Notes under the pieces: generated by a model
The model's input: only the letters and a program-made list of their open reading frames with translations
Databases searched by the model: none
What the model was told of the DNA's origin: nothing
Shown: piece after piece, positions 1-5,026 of the stretch
Position numbering within the stretch: the stretch's first letter is position 1
How the letters are laid out: each line of letters begins with the position of its first letter
Made by a program: the position numbers and the translations under genes
Assembly (NCBI GenBank): GCA_016789485.1
Contig: JAEURE010000123.1
Location: forward strand, 1 to 7,570
Direction of reading: 5' to 3'
Origin: Anaerolineales bacterium
Lineage (GTDB): Bacteria > Chloroflexota > Anaerolineae > Anaerolineales > Villigracilaceae
DNA length: 7,570 nucleotides

Positions 1-123
1 ATGACAGACGCATGCCTCGCCTTTGCCGATGGCGAGCAAAATGGCAATGCGCTGTGGGGAGGCGATGGCATTGAGTGGGGCGGCTATTTTTTCGGAAAGA
101 TCAGGGATGGATGGCTTTTTCAT
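1..123 (-). CDS. ArsR-family metalloid-responsive repressor, N-terminal part
   Basis: This is a partial gene: 41 codons from the ATG at 123-121 to the left edge, with no stop in the window. The N-terminal stretch fits the start of an ArsR winged-helix repressor: a variable helix, then PLNAIASPQRIAILLAIGKG, which matches the family's 'AL(A/S)DPTRLRILxLL' helix. It is followed by EACVCH, in which C38 and C40 form the CxC motif of ArsR proteins that sense As(III)/Sb(III) through the 'ELCVCDL' helix. AGGA lies 8 bases upstream of the ATG. In the family, the apo-protein represses its own and adjacent genes and metalloid binding releases it. The divergent neighbour is a truncated Fe-S respiratory subunit, so this repressor may once have controlled it. 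The third ligand and the DNA-recognition helix lie outside the window, so arsenic specificity is inferred. Confidence 0.8.
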   Translation of the reverse strand, partial: MKKPSIPDLSEKIAAPLNAIASPQRIAILLAIGKGEACVCH

Positions 124-175
124 ATTCGTAATCCTGAATATATAATACGTCAATACATTCAAAAAAGCGAATATG
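121..175. promoter_or_regulatory. Divergent promoter/operator with 8-bp inverted repeat
   Basis: CATATTCG (121-128) and CGAATATG (168-175) are perfect inverted arms 39 bases apart. The left arm includes the ATG of the arsR-like gene. A perfect TATAAT sits at 141-146 near the centre, in the orientation of the plus-strand genes, but no good -35 element is visible. The location between divergent genes and next to an ArsR gene suggests an autoregulatory operator. The spacing is wider than a classic ArsR site, so two half-operators or chance are possible. Confidence 0.35.
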
Positions 176-303
176 ACAGATGTCACCTTTTGGCGCGTTG
201 AAGATCGTACTCGTGTAGGGATTTCCCCGACAACCCCCAAAAAAGACGCGGACTTTCCCCGCTATAAGGAACTTATCGAAAGAGAGAAAATAACCTTGGC
301 ATT

Positions 304-320
304 ATCGGATTTTTTCCGAT
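304..320 (+). promoter_or_regulatory. Perfect palindromic hairpin upstream of the Fe-S gene
   Basis: ATCGGA (304-309), a five-T spacer and TCCGAT (315-320) form a perfect 6-bp inverted repeat about 10 bases upstream of the AGGAGG ribosome site (331-336). It could be a regulator half-site pair or a 5' leader hairpin. It is too short and too GC-poor to be a convincing terminator. A second weak dyad, GGGA-TT-TCCC, lies at about 217-226. The 124-343 stretch otherwise shows no gene-like content. Confidence 0.3.
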
Positions 321-343
321 TCAAATTTCAAGGAGGCTTCTCA

Positions 344-718
344 ATGGCTCTGGAACCGAAAGACGTTCTTGTGCGAATGCAGGAAGATCTTCAACGCGCT
401 TTGCAAAAAGCGCCTGGAGAACGCCGCTGGGTGATGGTGATCGACCTTCGCAAGTGTGTGGGTTGTCACGGCTGTACGATCGCCTGTGTGGCGGAGAATA
501 AACTTCCCCCCGGTGTGGTGTATCGCCCGGTGGTGGAAAAAGAAATTGGGTCTTACCCCAATGTGAAACGGCAGTTCATCCCACGCCCGTGTATGCAATG
601 CGATGAACCGCCCTGCGTGCCGGTCTGCCCTGTTAATGCCACCTATGCCAACGAAGAAGGTGTGGTGGTGATGGGCTATGACCGCTGTATCGGCTGCGAA
701 TTGCAGTGGCGGCGGTGA
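344..718 (+). pseudogene. 4Fe-4S subunit of a DMSO-reductase-type oxidoreductase, C-terminally truncated
   Basis: The gene encodes 124 residues from an ATG preceded by AGGAGG at 7 bases. An in-frame ATG at 173 exists but has no such site, and its extension does not look like family sequence. The cysteine pattern is that of the electron-transfer subunit of molybdopterin oxidoreductases (DmsB/PsrB/TtrB/ArrB type): C38-x2-C41-x2-C44-x3-C48, then C83-x2-C86-x4-C91-x3-C95, then C115-x2-C118. These subunits carry four clusters and pass electrons between a membrane quinol module and the catalytic Mo subunit. After E119 the expected 'YCxxACPYGAR' third motif is replaced by six unrelated codons and a stop. 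The rest of the third motif and all of the fourth are missing; intact relatives are usually around 180-250 residues. No NrfD or Mo subunit follows. It is probably non-functional, or the join is an assembly error. Confidence 0.85.
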
Positions 719-954
719 TCTCGCCAGAAGGCACGATCCAATCATATTCACCGCTCCTCCAATATCTCGAAGAAAAACTCGACCGCCCTGTTGAACTGGT
801 GCAGCGCAGGACGTCTCTGGAAGTGAACGACCTGATCGAGCGCGGCGAGGTGGATGTTGCCTTTGTTTGCACCAGTGCTTATGTGGAAGGTCATGACACC
901 TTTGGCATGGAGCTGCTGGCAGCGCCGCAGGTGAACGGGAACAGGAAGTTCTAA
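703..954 (+). pseudogene. PhnD-type oxyanion-binding domain, internal fragment
   Basis: The open frame reads [20 protein letters not shown] and continues through a Leu/Glu-rich helix to a 'DLIERGEVDVAFVCTSAYV' stretch. This is the first-lobe pattern of phosphate/phosphonate-binding PhnD-like domains: a beta strand, then 'xPLxxYLExxLxxPVEL', then 'GxVDVAFVxxxAYV'. Such domains occur as ABC solute-binding proteins and as periplasmic sensors next to two-component systems, for example AioX (arsenite) and the input domain of TtrS (tetrathionate). Only about 78 codons survive of a domain of roughly 250. There is no signal peptide, and the frame breaks into NRKF-stop at 951-954. A GTG at 706 would be the only start and lacks a ribosome site. 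Upstream it joins the Fe-S fragment in a different frame. I read it as a relic between two deletion junctions. Confidence 0.75.
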
Positions 955-1121
955 AAATGGTTGCGCTTGGTCATACCAGTGCAGAGATCGCAGAACAACT
1001 CAGCCTGAGTGCCAAAACCGTGGAAACATATCGTGCGCGCGGTACGGAAAAACTTGGGTTACGGACAAGGGTAGCATTGGTAAAATTTGCCCTGCAAGAG
1101 GGTTTAATAAAGAAAGAATAA
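936..1121 (+). pseudogene. LuxR/NarL-type response regulator, C-terminal HTH remnant
   Basis: In this frame homology starts before the first [17 protein letters not shown] at about 936-980, then [20 protein letters not shown], a Lys-Leu-Gly-Leu stretch and an '[11 protein letters not shown]' tail to the TAA at 1119-1121. This is the four-helix GerE/LuxR DNA-binding domain, with the recognition helix at the 'LSxKTVETYRxR' segment. The receiver domain that should precede it is absent. The preceding DNA belongs to the PhnD fragment in another frame. An ATG at 957, with AGGAAG 8 bases upstream by chance of the codons, could allow translation of a 54-residue stand-alone HTH, ending naturally at the family's usual C-terminus. 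A PhnD-like sensor next to a LuxR regulator recalls TtrS/TtrR-type oxyanion two-component systems. Confidence 0.8.
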
Positions 1122-1137
1122 GGTCTTTAGGTTGTTA

Positions 1138-1290
1138 TCAGGTTTGATTTTCTTTAGCGGCAACTTGATCACACTTCTCCAAAAAAGCCCTTAAAATGGC
1201 TACTACATCTGCCTTCAAAGCCGCAATCGGATCTGCCCAAAGCGGTATATATCATCATGTATACGGGTATAAATTTCGCCCCGCCTGGAA
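1138..1290 (-). pseudogene. Possible frameshifted remnant of an unidentified gene
   Basis: On the minus strand, about 36 open codons end at a TGA (1140-1138) and read PLWADPIAALKADVVAILRA then FLEKCDQVAAKENQT, an amphipathic, protein-like composition. Upstream of 1245 this frame meets a stop, but the adjacent frame stays open and reads GEIYTRIHDDIYR, so a single frameshift around 1240-1255, in an AT-repeat stretch, would join the two. I do not recognise the family, and there is no start or ribosome site. It may be chance openness. Confidence 0.25.
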
Positions 1291-1322
1291 TATGCCCACC
1301 AAATAGAGAACAAAAGCCAAAG

Positions 1323-1358
1323 ACGAATGAACACCCCGACGTATAGGGGTGTTTTCGT
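1323..1358. terminator. Rho-independent terminator-like hairpin between convergent genes
   Basis: The stem AACACCCC (1330-1337) pairs perfectly with GGGGTGTT (1346-1353) around an 8-base loop. Beyond a 2-base bulge it extends by ACGAA (1323-1327) with TTCGT (1354-1358). The plus-strand side is followed by TTTTCGTTT-like T-rich sequence, so it best terminates transcripts from the left. The minus-strand side is less T-rich but could also stop the operon, whose last gene ends about 195 bases away. Confidence 0.7.
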
Positions 1359-1415
1359 TTAAATTATTCCCATAAACAATCAATCCACTTTTTTCTAACT
1401 ACCGACAGCTTCTCC

Positions 1416-1494
1416 GATCCCAGAAACTGACTGCTACATACTGAATCCTAAGTCATCTTGCACCATTGCATACTTGGCAGTCAGTGAAGAGATC
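1416..1494. repeat. Long-range imperfect inverted repeat
   Basis: ACTGACTGC at 1426-1434 is perfectly complementary to GCAGTCAGT at 1477-1485, with a 42-base loop. Both arms are flanked outside by GATC (1416-1419 and 1491-1494) at similar distances, giving an imperfect arm of about 18-19 bases. It could be the ends of a tiny decayed element or an RNA stem. No target duplication was noticed. Confidence 0.4.
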
Positions 1495-1552
1495 CAGTCC
1501 CCGCATTTGGCGGAGGCGCTCCAATATCATCCGAATATTATGATGGGGTAAT

Positions 1553-1924
1553 TTATTCATTTGCTGGAATATTATGTTCGGTCAATGCAATGCCATCGCG
1601 CATCTCTTTTAGATCGATGGTCAGTGACAATTTCCGCTTTTCAAAATGGTGTCCAAAGGTTTCTTTCAACACATTCATGACACGCTGCGTGGCGTCCTTC
1701 TGAACCTCAATCGGACGTCCTTCACGAATCAAAAGACCAACATGTACAAAAGCATAACTAGGATCCCCATCCGCAATTCGATATTGGGTATGTTTAATGG
1801 CACGACTCTTAATACCCTTCAAGTTAATTGCGCCTGTGGCAACCACCTCTTCATGTAAACGCGCCAGCAATGGCTGAACGTCAACTTCGATATTGTCGCT
1901 GTACTCAAGAACTAAATGCGGCAT
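1553..1924 (-). CDS. 5-carboxymethyl-2-hydroxymuconate isomerase-type tautomerase
   Basis: The 123-residue protein starts MPHLVLEYSDNIE, giving a mature N-terminal Pro, the general base of the tautomerase superfamily. It resembles HpaF (CHMI, 126 residues in E. coli) throughout: the ATGxxxLxGIKSR segment (29-41), ADGDPSYAFVHVGLLI (51-66), EGR (68-70) and an 'FEKRKLSLTIDLKEM' C-terminal strand. R41 and R70 align with conserved arginines. CHMI enzymes are cytoplasmic trimers that move a double bond in 2-hydroxymuconate-type diacids after extradiol ring cleavage. AGGAAG precedes the ATG by about 8 bases, and the dioxygenase gene ends 11 bases upstream. It is the last gene of the operon. Next to a hydratase and aldolase of the gallate/protocatechuate type, it may work on a related dienol instead (inference); no other tautomerase is present in the window. 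Confidence 0.88.
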   Translation of the reverse strand: MPHLVLEYSDNIEVDVQPLLARLHEEVVATGAINLKGIKSRAIKHTQYRIADGDPSYAFVHVGLLIREGRPIEVQKDATQRVMNVLKETFGHHFEKRKLSLTIDLKEMRDGIALTEHNIPANE

Positions 1925-1935
1925 AAACTTCTTCC

Positions 1936-2898
1936 TTATTTTTCAATCTGCGGGGTTCCATGTGTATGGAAAGATGGGATTGTCTGCAAGCCCCAAGCCT
2001 GTCCCTTTTTGCGTTCGGCTTCGCTCCAAATAATCGGCTTCCAATCCGGGGCATAGATCAAACGCGCGCCCGCATTGGCGATTTCAAAGCGATTGCCACC
2101 CGGCTCGTACACATACAGAAAGAAGGTCTGATTGATGGTGTGCTTATGCGGACCTGTTTCAATAAAAACGCCATGTTCAAGGCATATATCGGCAGCACGC
2201 AAAATGGCTTCACGGTTATCCACTGCAAAAGTAAAGTGATGCAATCGTCCGCTTGCGCCATAGGCGTCTTCAACAATAGCAATATCATAGGATTTGTTGG
2301 TCACTGTCACCCATGACGCTTTCTCGGTGCCATCATCAAAAATGACCTGTTCGGTCAGGCGCATTCCCAACACTTCCTGCATAAATACCCGGGTGGGTCG
2401 CACATTTTTTGCAAGAAGGTTAATGTGATCGAGTCGCCGTATCCCAACACCGCGATCCGAAAACTTAGATGCCTGATTCTTCAAGGCAGGTTTCAATTCT
2501 GGAGTCGGCTGATACCACTCGGTTTCATAATAGATTTCCATATGATGACCATCAGGTTCTGTAAAGCAATAGGCAGGGCCATGCCCCACATTATCATCCT
2601 TCCAGCCTTTGCCCAAGCCGGTCTTTTCAATGGCAGCCACACGCCGTCGCAATGCCTGCGGACTGGTCGCGCGAAAAGCAAAATGACCCAAGCCAGGTTT
2701 GGCGGAAGCGGTCAATTGCAGAGAATGGTGTTCGTAATCGTCCCAACCACGAAGATAGATAGAGTCGCCTTTTCGCTCGGTTTCATACATTCCCATTACA
2801 TCCACAAAAAAGTTTCTACTCTCCTCAAGTTTCGGCGTGAGCAACTCAATATGGGCAAAATGAGCAAGATCAAAAATTGGCTCGGGCTGTTCGGTCAT
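1936..2898 (-). CDS. Type I extradiol ring-cleavage dioxygenase (catechol 2,3-dioxygenase/HPCD-like)
   Basis: The 320-residue protein has two VOC modules: the N-terminal one at about 14-126 (SRNFFVDVMGM, then IYLR, then HHSLQLT) and the catalytic one at about 152-285. By motif alignment from memory with HPCD and XylE, the Fe(II)/Mn(II) ligands are H158 (RLDHINL), H221 (RLHHFTF) and E272 (GNRFEI). Y262 stands 10 residues before the Glu, as the family's active-site Tyr does. The C-terminal 'W...W-G-x4-PSFHTHGTP' also fits this family. Such enzymes cleave catechols next to the diol with O2, in the cytoplasm. The residue aligned with catalytic His200 of HPCD is Tyr (Y204 in SYDIAI), and the arginines that contact the substrate carboxylate there are not conserved, so the substrate is uncertain. 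The ATG overlaps the upstream RraA stop as ATGA, with AAGGAA just before it. Confidence 0.88.
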   Translation of the reverse strand: MTEQPEPIFDLAHFAHIELLTPKLEESRNFFVDVMGMYETERKGDSIYLRGWDDYEHHSLQLTASAKPGLGHFAFRATSPQALRRRVAAIEKTGLGKGWKDDNVGHGPAYCFTEPDGHHMEIYYETEWYQPTPELKPALKNQASKFSDRGVGIRRLDHINLLAKNVRPTRVFMQEVLGMRLTEQVIFDDGTEKASWVTVTNKSYDIAIVEDAYGASGRLHHFTFAVDNREAILRAADICLEHGVFIETGPHKHTINQTFFLYVYEPGGNRFEIANAGARLIYAPDWKPIIWSEAERKKGQAWGLQTIPSFHTHGTPQIEK

Positions 2899-3527
2899 TT
2901 CTGATTCCTTTCGACAGTTGTACGCAAGCCATGCAAGTCATATGAGATTTGCCCAGCCAGCAATTTCTTGCGCAAGGTGGCTTCCTTTTCCAATCGTTCT
3001 TCAGACGCTTTCAACACGTCATCAACGCGCTCTTGTTTGATACACACTGCGCCATCCACATCCATCACAACCACATCCCCGTTTGCGATCTGTGTTCCGC
3101 CAACAGTGATAGGCACATTAAGTTCGCCAACTTTCGTTTTGGTTGCTCCACGCACGCGGATGAAATGACTCCAGATGGGCAGACCCAACTCGACGAGTTC
3201 GTTCACATCCCGAACAGATGCATCCACCAAAATGCCCGCCGCCTTCTTAACCTTGACCTGGGTTGCCAACAACTCACCGATCAACGCCACTGGAGCCGCT
3301 TCCGGCATGGTGAGCACTAACACCTCACCTGGTTGAATTTCCTCGATAGCAGCATGAACCATCAGGTTATCATCCTGCCCGCATAAAACAGTTCGTGCAG
3401 CGCCTGCCACACGGCTATTGGGAATGATCTGAAAAAGCGGAATATCGATCAAGCCTTCTCGCCCTGAGGCTTCGTATACCGTTGCAACGCCTAGTTCACT
3501 TATACGCGAAAATTTATCCATACTCAT
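2895..3527 (-). CDS. RraA/CHA aldolase-family protein (GalC/LigK-like)
   Basis: The 210-residue protein begins MSMDKFSRISELGVATVYEA. I chose the ATG at 3527 because it forms an ATGA overlap with the PIG-L stop; a GTG 18 bases upstream would add six residues. Features of class II pyruvate aldolases of the RraA fold are visible: G84-E85-L86 (phosphate/pyruvate loop), VDASVRDVNEL with R106 and D107 (pyruvate binding and metal coordination), and GDVVVMDVDGAV at 150-161. Characterised members include 4-carboxy-4-hydroxy-2-oxoadipate aldolase (GalC/LigK, giving pyruvate and oxaloacetate, also decarboxylating oxaloacetate), while RraA proper inhibits RNase E and lacks the catalytic role. Retention of the R-D pair and the context between a GalB-like hydratase and a ring-cleavage dioxygenase favour an aldolase over an RNase regulator. 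The exact substrate is inferred. Confidence 0.82.
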   Translation of the reverse strand: MSMDKFSRISELGVATVYEASGREGLIDIPLFQIIPNSRVAGAARTVLCGQDDNLMVHAAIEEIQPGEVLVLTMPEAAPVALIGELLATQVKVKKAAGILVDASVRDVNELVELGLPIWSHFIRVRGATKTKVGELNVPITVGGTQIANGDVVVMDVDGAVCIKQERVDDVLKASEERLEKEATLRKKLLAGQISYDLHGLRTTVERNQK

Positions 3528-4237
3528 AAACCTGTCACCACCCACGGCAGGGTTCTAAAATGTGCCTCGGCGAATTTGACATTTGCCATGCCCGAAATGC
3601 GCCGCGCATGATTGGCGCGACGTGAAGCCAAATCGCTATAGTATTGAAGCAGATACCCCTGCGCTTTCATGGCATCCATTGCCTTGATCTTCTTTTCCAT
3701 CACGGGAGTAATATCCACGAACACGTTCGGTTTGAAATCACATAATTCAGGTTGATGCGGTTCGAAGAAATAAAGACCGGGCGGTGTGATGCGGTTGAAT
3801 GCACTGGCGACCCCTGCCCCTGTCGATAAGAGCCGCGCTTTTTGTACCATCTGTGAGGCAATTGGATGGTCAGGGTTGAACGGATCAACAGGGTTATGTG
3901 TAAGGACGACATTCGGCGCAAAATCTTGAAAGATATCGATCAACTGCTCTGTCGCCGCATCGGTCATATTCAATGGATAATCGCCTAGGTCAAGGCAATG
4001 AAAATCCGCGCCGACCGCTTCTGCTGCTGCCTGCGCCTCTTCGTGACGGATGCGTTTCACATTCTCAACGGTTTGATTCGGTTCCTTCCACAACTCGCCC
4101 GACTCACCACGTTCTCCATACGAAAGCGCAATGACGCTTGCGCTTCCACCTTGCGATGTGACGGTGGCAATGGTGCCAGCCGCGCGCCAGACAAAATCGG
4201 CAGAGTGTGCTCCTACAACCAATATTTTTTTTGTCAT
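3524..4237 (-). CDS. PIG-L superfamily protein, GalB-like (4-oxalomesaconate hydratase type)
   Basis: The 237-residue protein shows the PIG-L/LmbE fold: an N-terminal KILVVGAH strand, H11 and D14 as metal ligands, GERGESGELW (41-50), a 'DLGDYPL' strand (83-89) and VLTHNPVDPFNPDHP (111-125) with H124 as the third ligand. Instead of the deacetylase signature AHPDDxE it has AHSADFVWRAAG, where the Pro-Asp of the deacetylase motif is lost. That variant is the one I associate with GalB of Pseudomonas putida, a Zn-dependent 4-oxalomesaconate hydratase that adds water before the GalC aldolase step. Having the RraA/aldolase-type gene immediately downstream, with an ATGA overlap at both ends of this gene, agrees. 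A small-molecule deacetylase remains possible. GGAG precedes the ATG by 8 bases. No signal peptide is seen, so it should be cytoplasmic. Confidence 0.8.
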   Translation of the reverse strand: MTKKILVVGAHSADFVWRAAGTIATVTSQGGSASVIALSYGERGESGELWKEPNQTVENVKRIRHEEAQAAAEAVGADFHCLDLGDYPLNMTDAATEQLIDIFQDFAPNVVLTHNPVDPFNPDHPIASQMVQKARLLSTGAGVASAFNRITPPGLYFFEPHQPELCDFKPNVFVDITPVMEKKIKAMDAMKAQGYLLQYYSDLASRRANHARRISGMANVKFAEAHFRTLPWVVTGL

Positions 4238-4998
4238 TGATTTTTCTCCATAATCTCTTTCAATCTTTGCACAGCGGCTTGACTGGTAAAAGAAGAAACA
4301 CCAATCGAGTTCAACATCTCAACCACCGCTTCCATCTCCTCCACCCTGCGTTTGGCGTGTTTGATGCTCCCACTCACAAAACGGTCGATCATGGGTTCGT
4401 CATAAATGATCTTCAACATTTGGGTACGGGCATACTCTGTCATATGGAGTGCCTCTGCGGCTTCCAAACACTCCATGATCACCGCCGCAACACCTTTGTA
4501 CATAATGCTGCGTACCAACTTATGAGTTGCCGCATCCCCTGGTTCAGCATCCAGATATGTGACTGGCATTCCGAGGGGCGTCATCACCTCTGCAAATCGT
4601 TTCGCGCCACTTCCAGAAGCATAAACTTGTGTGCCTAATCCCTTAGGAGGTACAGGATCCATTAAAGCGGCATCCACAAATAATGCGCCTGTTTTATCAA
4701 TGATGGGGGCAATCTCTCGTTTGAGTTGAGGTGCTGCCGTGTTCATATCCGCAAAAAGTTGCCCAGGCTGCAATATTGAAGCAACTTCGGCGGCAACATC
4801 TCCAGCTACAGATGCCCAATTGACGCTCAAGATAATATCCGCCCCTGATACGGCGGCAGGGTTACTTGAGGCAAAATCCAATTCGTCCGGAAGATTTCGC
4901 GGATTGGGATCCCAGCCACGTACTTGAACACCGGCTTTGATCAAATCGCGAGCAAAGGTACCTCCGGCTTCGCCGATTCCTAAAATTGCTACAATCAT
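4234..4998 (-). CDS. Beta-hydroxyacid dehydrogenase-like NAD(P) oxidoreductase, DUF1932-type C-terminus
   Basis: The 254-residue protein opens with a Rossmann fold, ILGIGEAGG (G7, G9, G12), and D30 at the end of the second strand (GWDPNP), which favours NAD over NADP. DMNTAAP (84-90) corresponds to the 'DxST' region of 3-hydroxyisobutyrate and 6-phosphogluconate dehydrogenases, and VDAALMDPVP (108-117) to their substrate loop. HKLVRS carries K160 at the place of the catalytic lysine. The last third (about 165-250) is helical and shorter than in HIBADH, resembling the DUF1932 C-terminal domain. Family members oxidise or reduce 2- or 3-hydroxyacids. Its precise step here is unknown; it might reduce or oxidise a hydroxy-dicarboxylate in the ring-cleavage route. 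No good Shine-Dalgarno site is seen upstream, and 28 bases separate it from the hydrolase gene. It overlaps the PIG-L gene by ATGA. Confidence 0.8.
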   Translation of the reverse strand: MIVAILGIGEAGGTFARDLIKAGVQVRGWDPNPRNLPDELDFASSNPAAVSGADIILSVNWASVAGDVAAEVASILQPGQLFADMNTAAPQLKREIAPIIDKTGALFVDAALMDPVPPKGLGTQVYASGSGAKRFAEVMTPLGMPVTYLDAEPGDAATHKLVRSIMYKGVAAVIMECLEAAEALHMTEYARTQMLKIIYDEPMIDRFVSGSIKHAKRRVEEMEAVVEMLNSIGVSSFTSQAAVQRLKEIMEKNQ

Positions 4999-5026
4999 AA
5001 TCGTTGTCTACTCGTATAATTTTTTT

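Larger units (their letters stand above)
1122..1552. other. Gene-poor gap between convergent units
   Basis: There are about 430 bases between the luxR remnant and the end of the minus-strand operon. No intact gene, tRNA or CRISPR-like array is seen. The gap holds a terminator-like hairpin, one possible coding remnant on the minus strand and one long-range inverted repeat, each listed separately. A short minus-strand open stretch of 25 codons ending near 1453 has no recognisable identity. Confidence 0.6.

Noticed and set aside
1..201. Plus-strand open frame at the left edge
   Set aside because: It lies opposite the ArsR N-terminus, which has a recognisable CVC motif and ribosome site; the plus translation resembles nothing.
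173..343. In-frame N-terminal extension of the Fe-S protein from an ATG at 173
   Set aside because: No ribosome site, the sequence is unlike family N-termini and it contains the palindrome upstream of the AGGAGG; the start at 344 has ideal spacing.
341..751. Long open frame on the minus strand opposite the Fe-S fragment
   Set aside because: His-rich translation typical of the antisense of Cys/Val-rich coding sequence; the plus strand carries unmistakable cluster motifs.
1501..1552. Possible CheR-like fragment (ILERLRQMRGLDL on the minus strand)
   Set aside because: Only about a dozen suggestive residues followed by a stop; too short to support.
2425..2904. Plus-strand open frame of 159 codons
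   Set aside because: It is a shadow of the dioxygenase gene on the other strand, whose metal ligands are clear.
2895..3545. GTG start at 3545 for the RraA-family gene
   Set aside because: It overlaps the PIG-L gene by 22 bases and adds residues unlike family N-termini; the ATG at 3527 gives the same ATGA coupling seen twice more in the operon.
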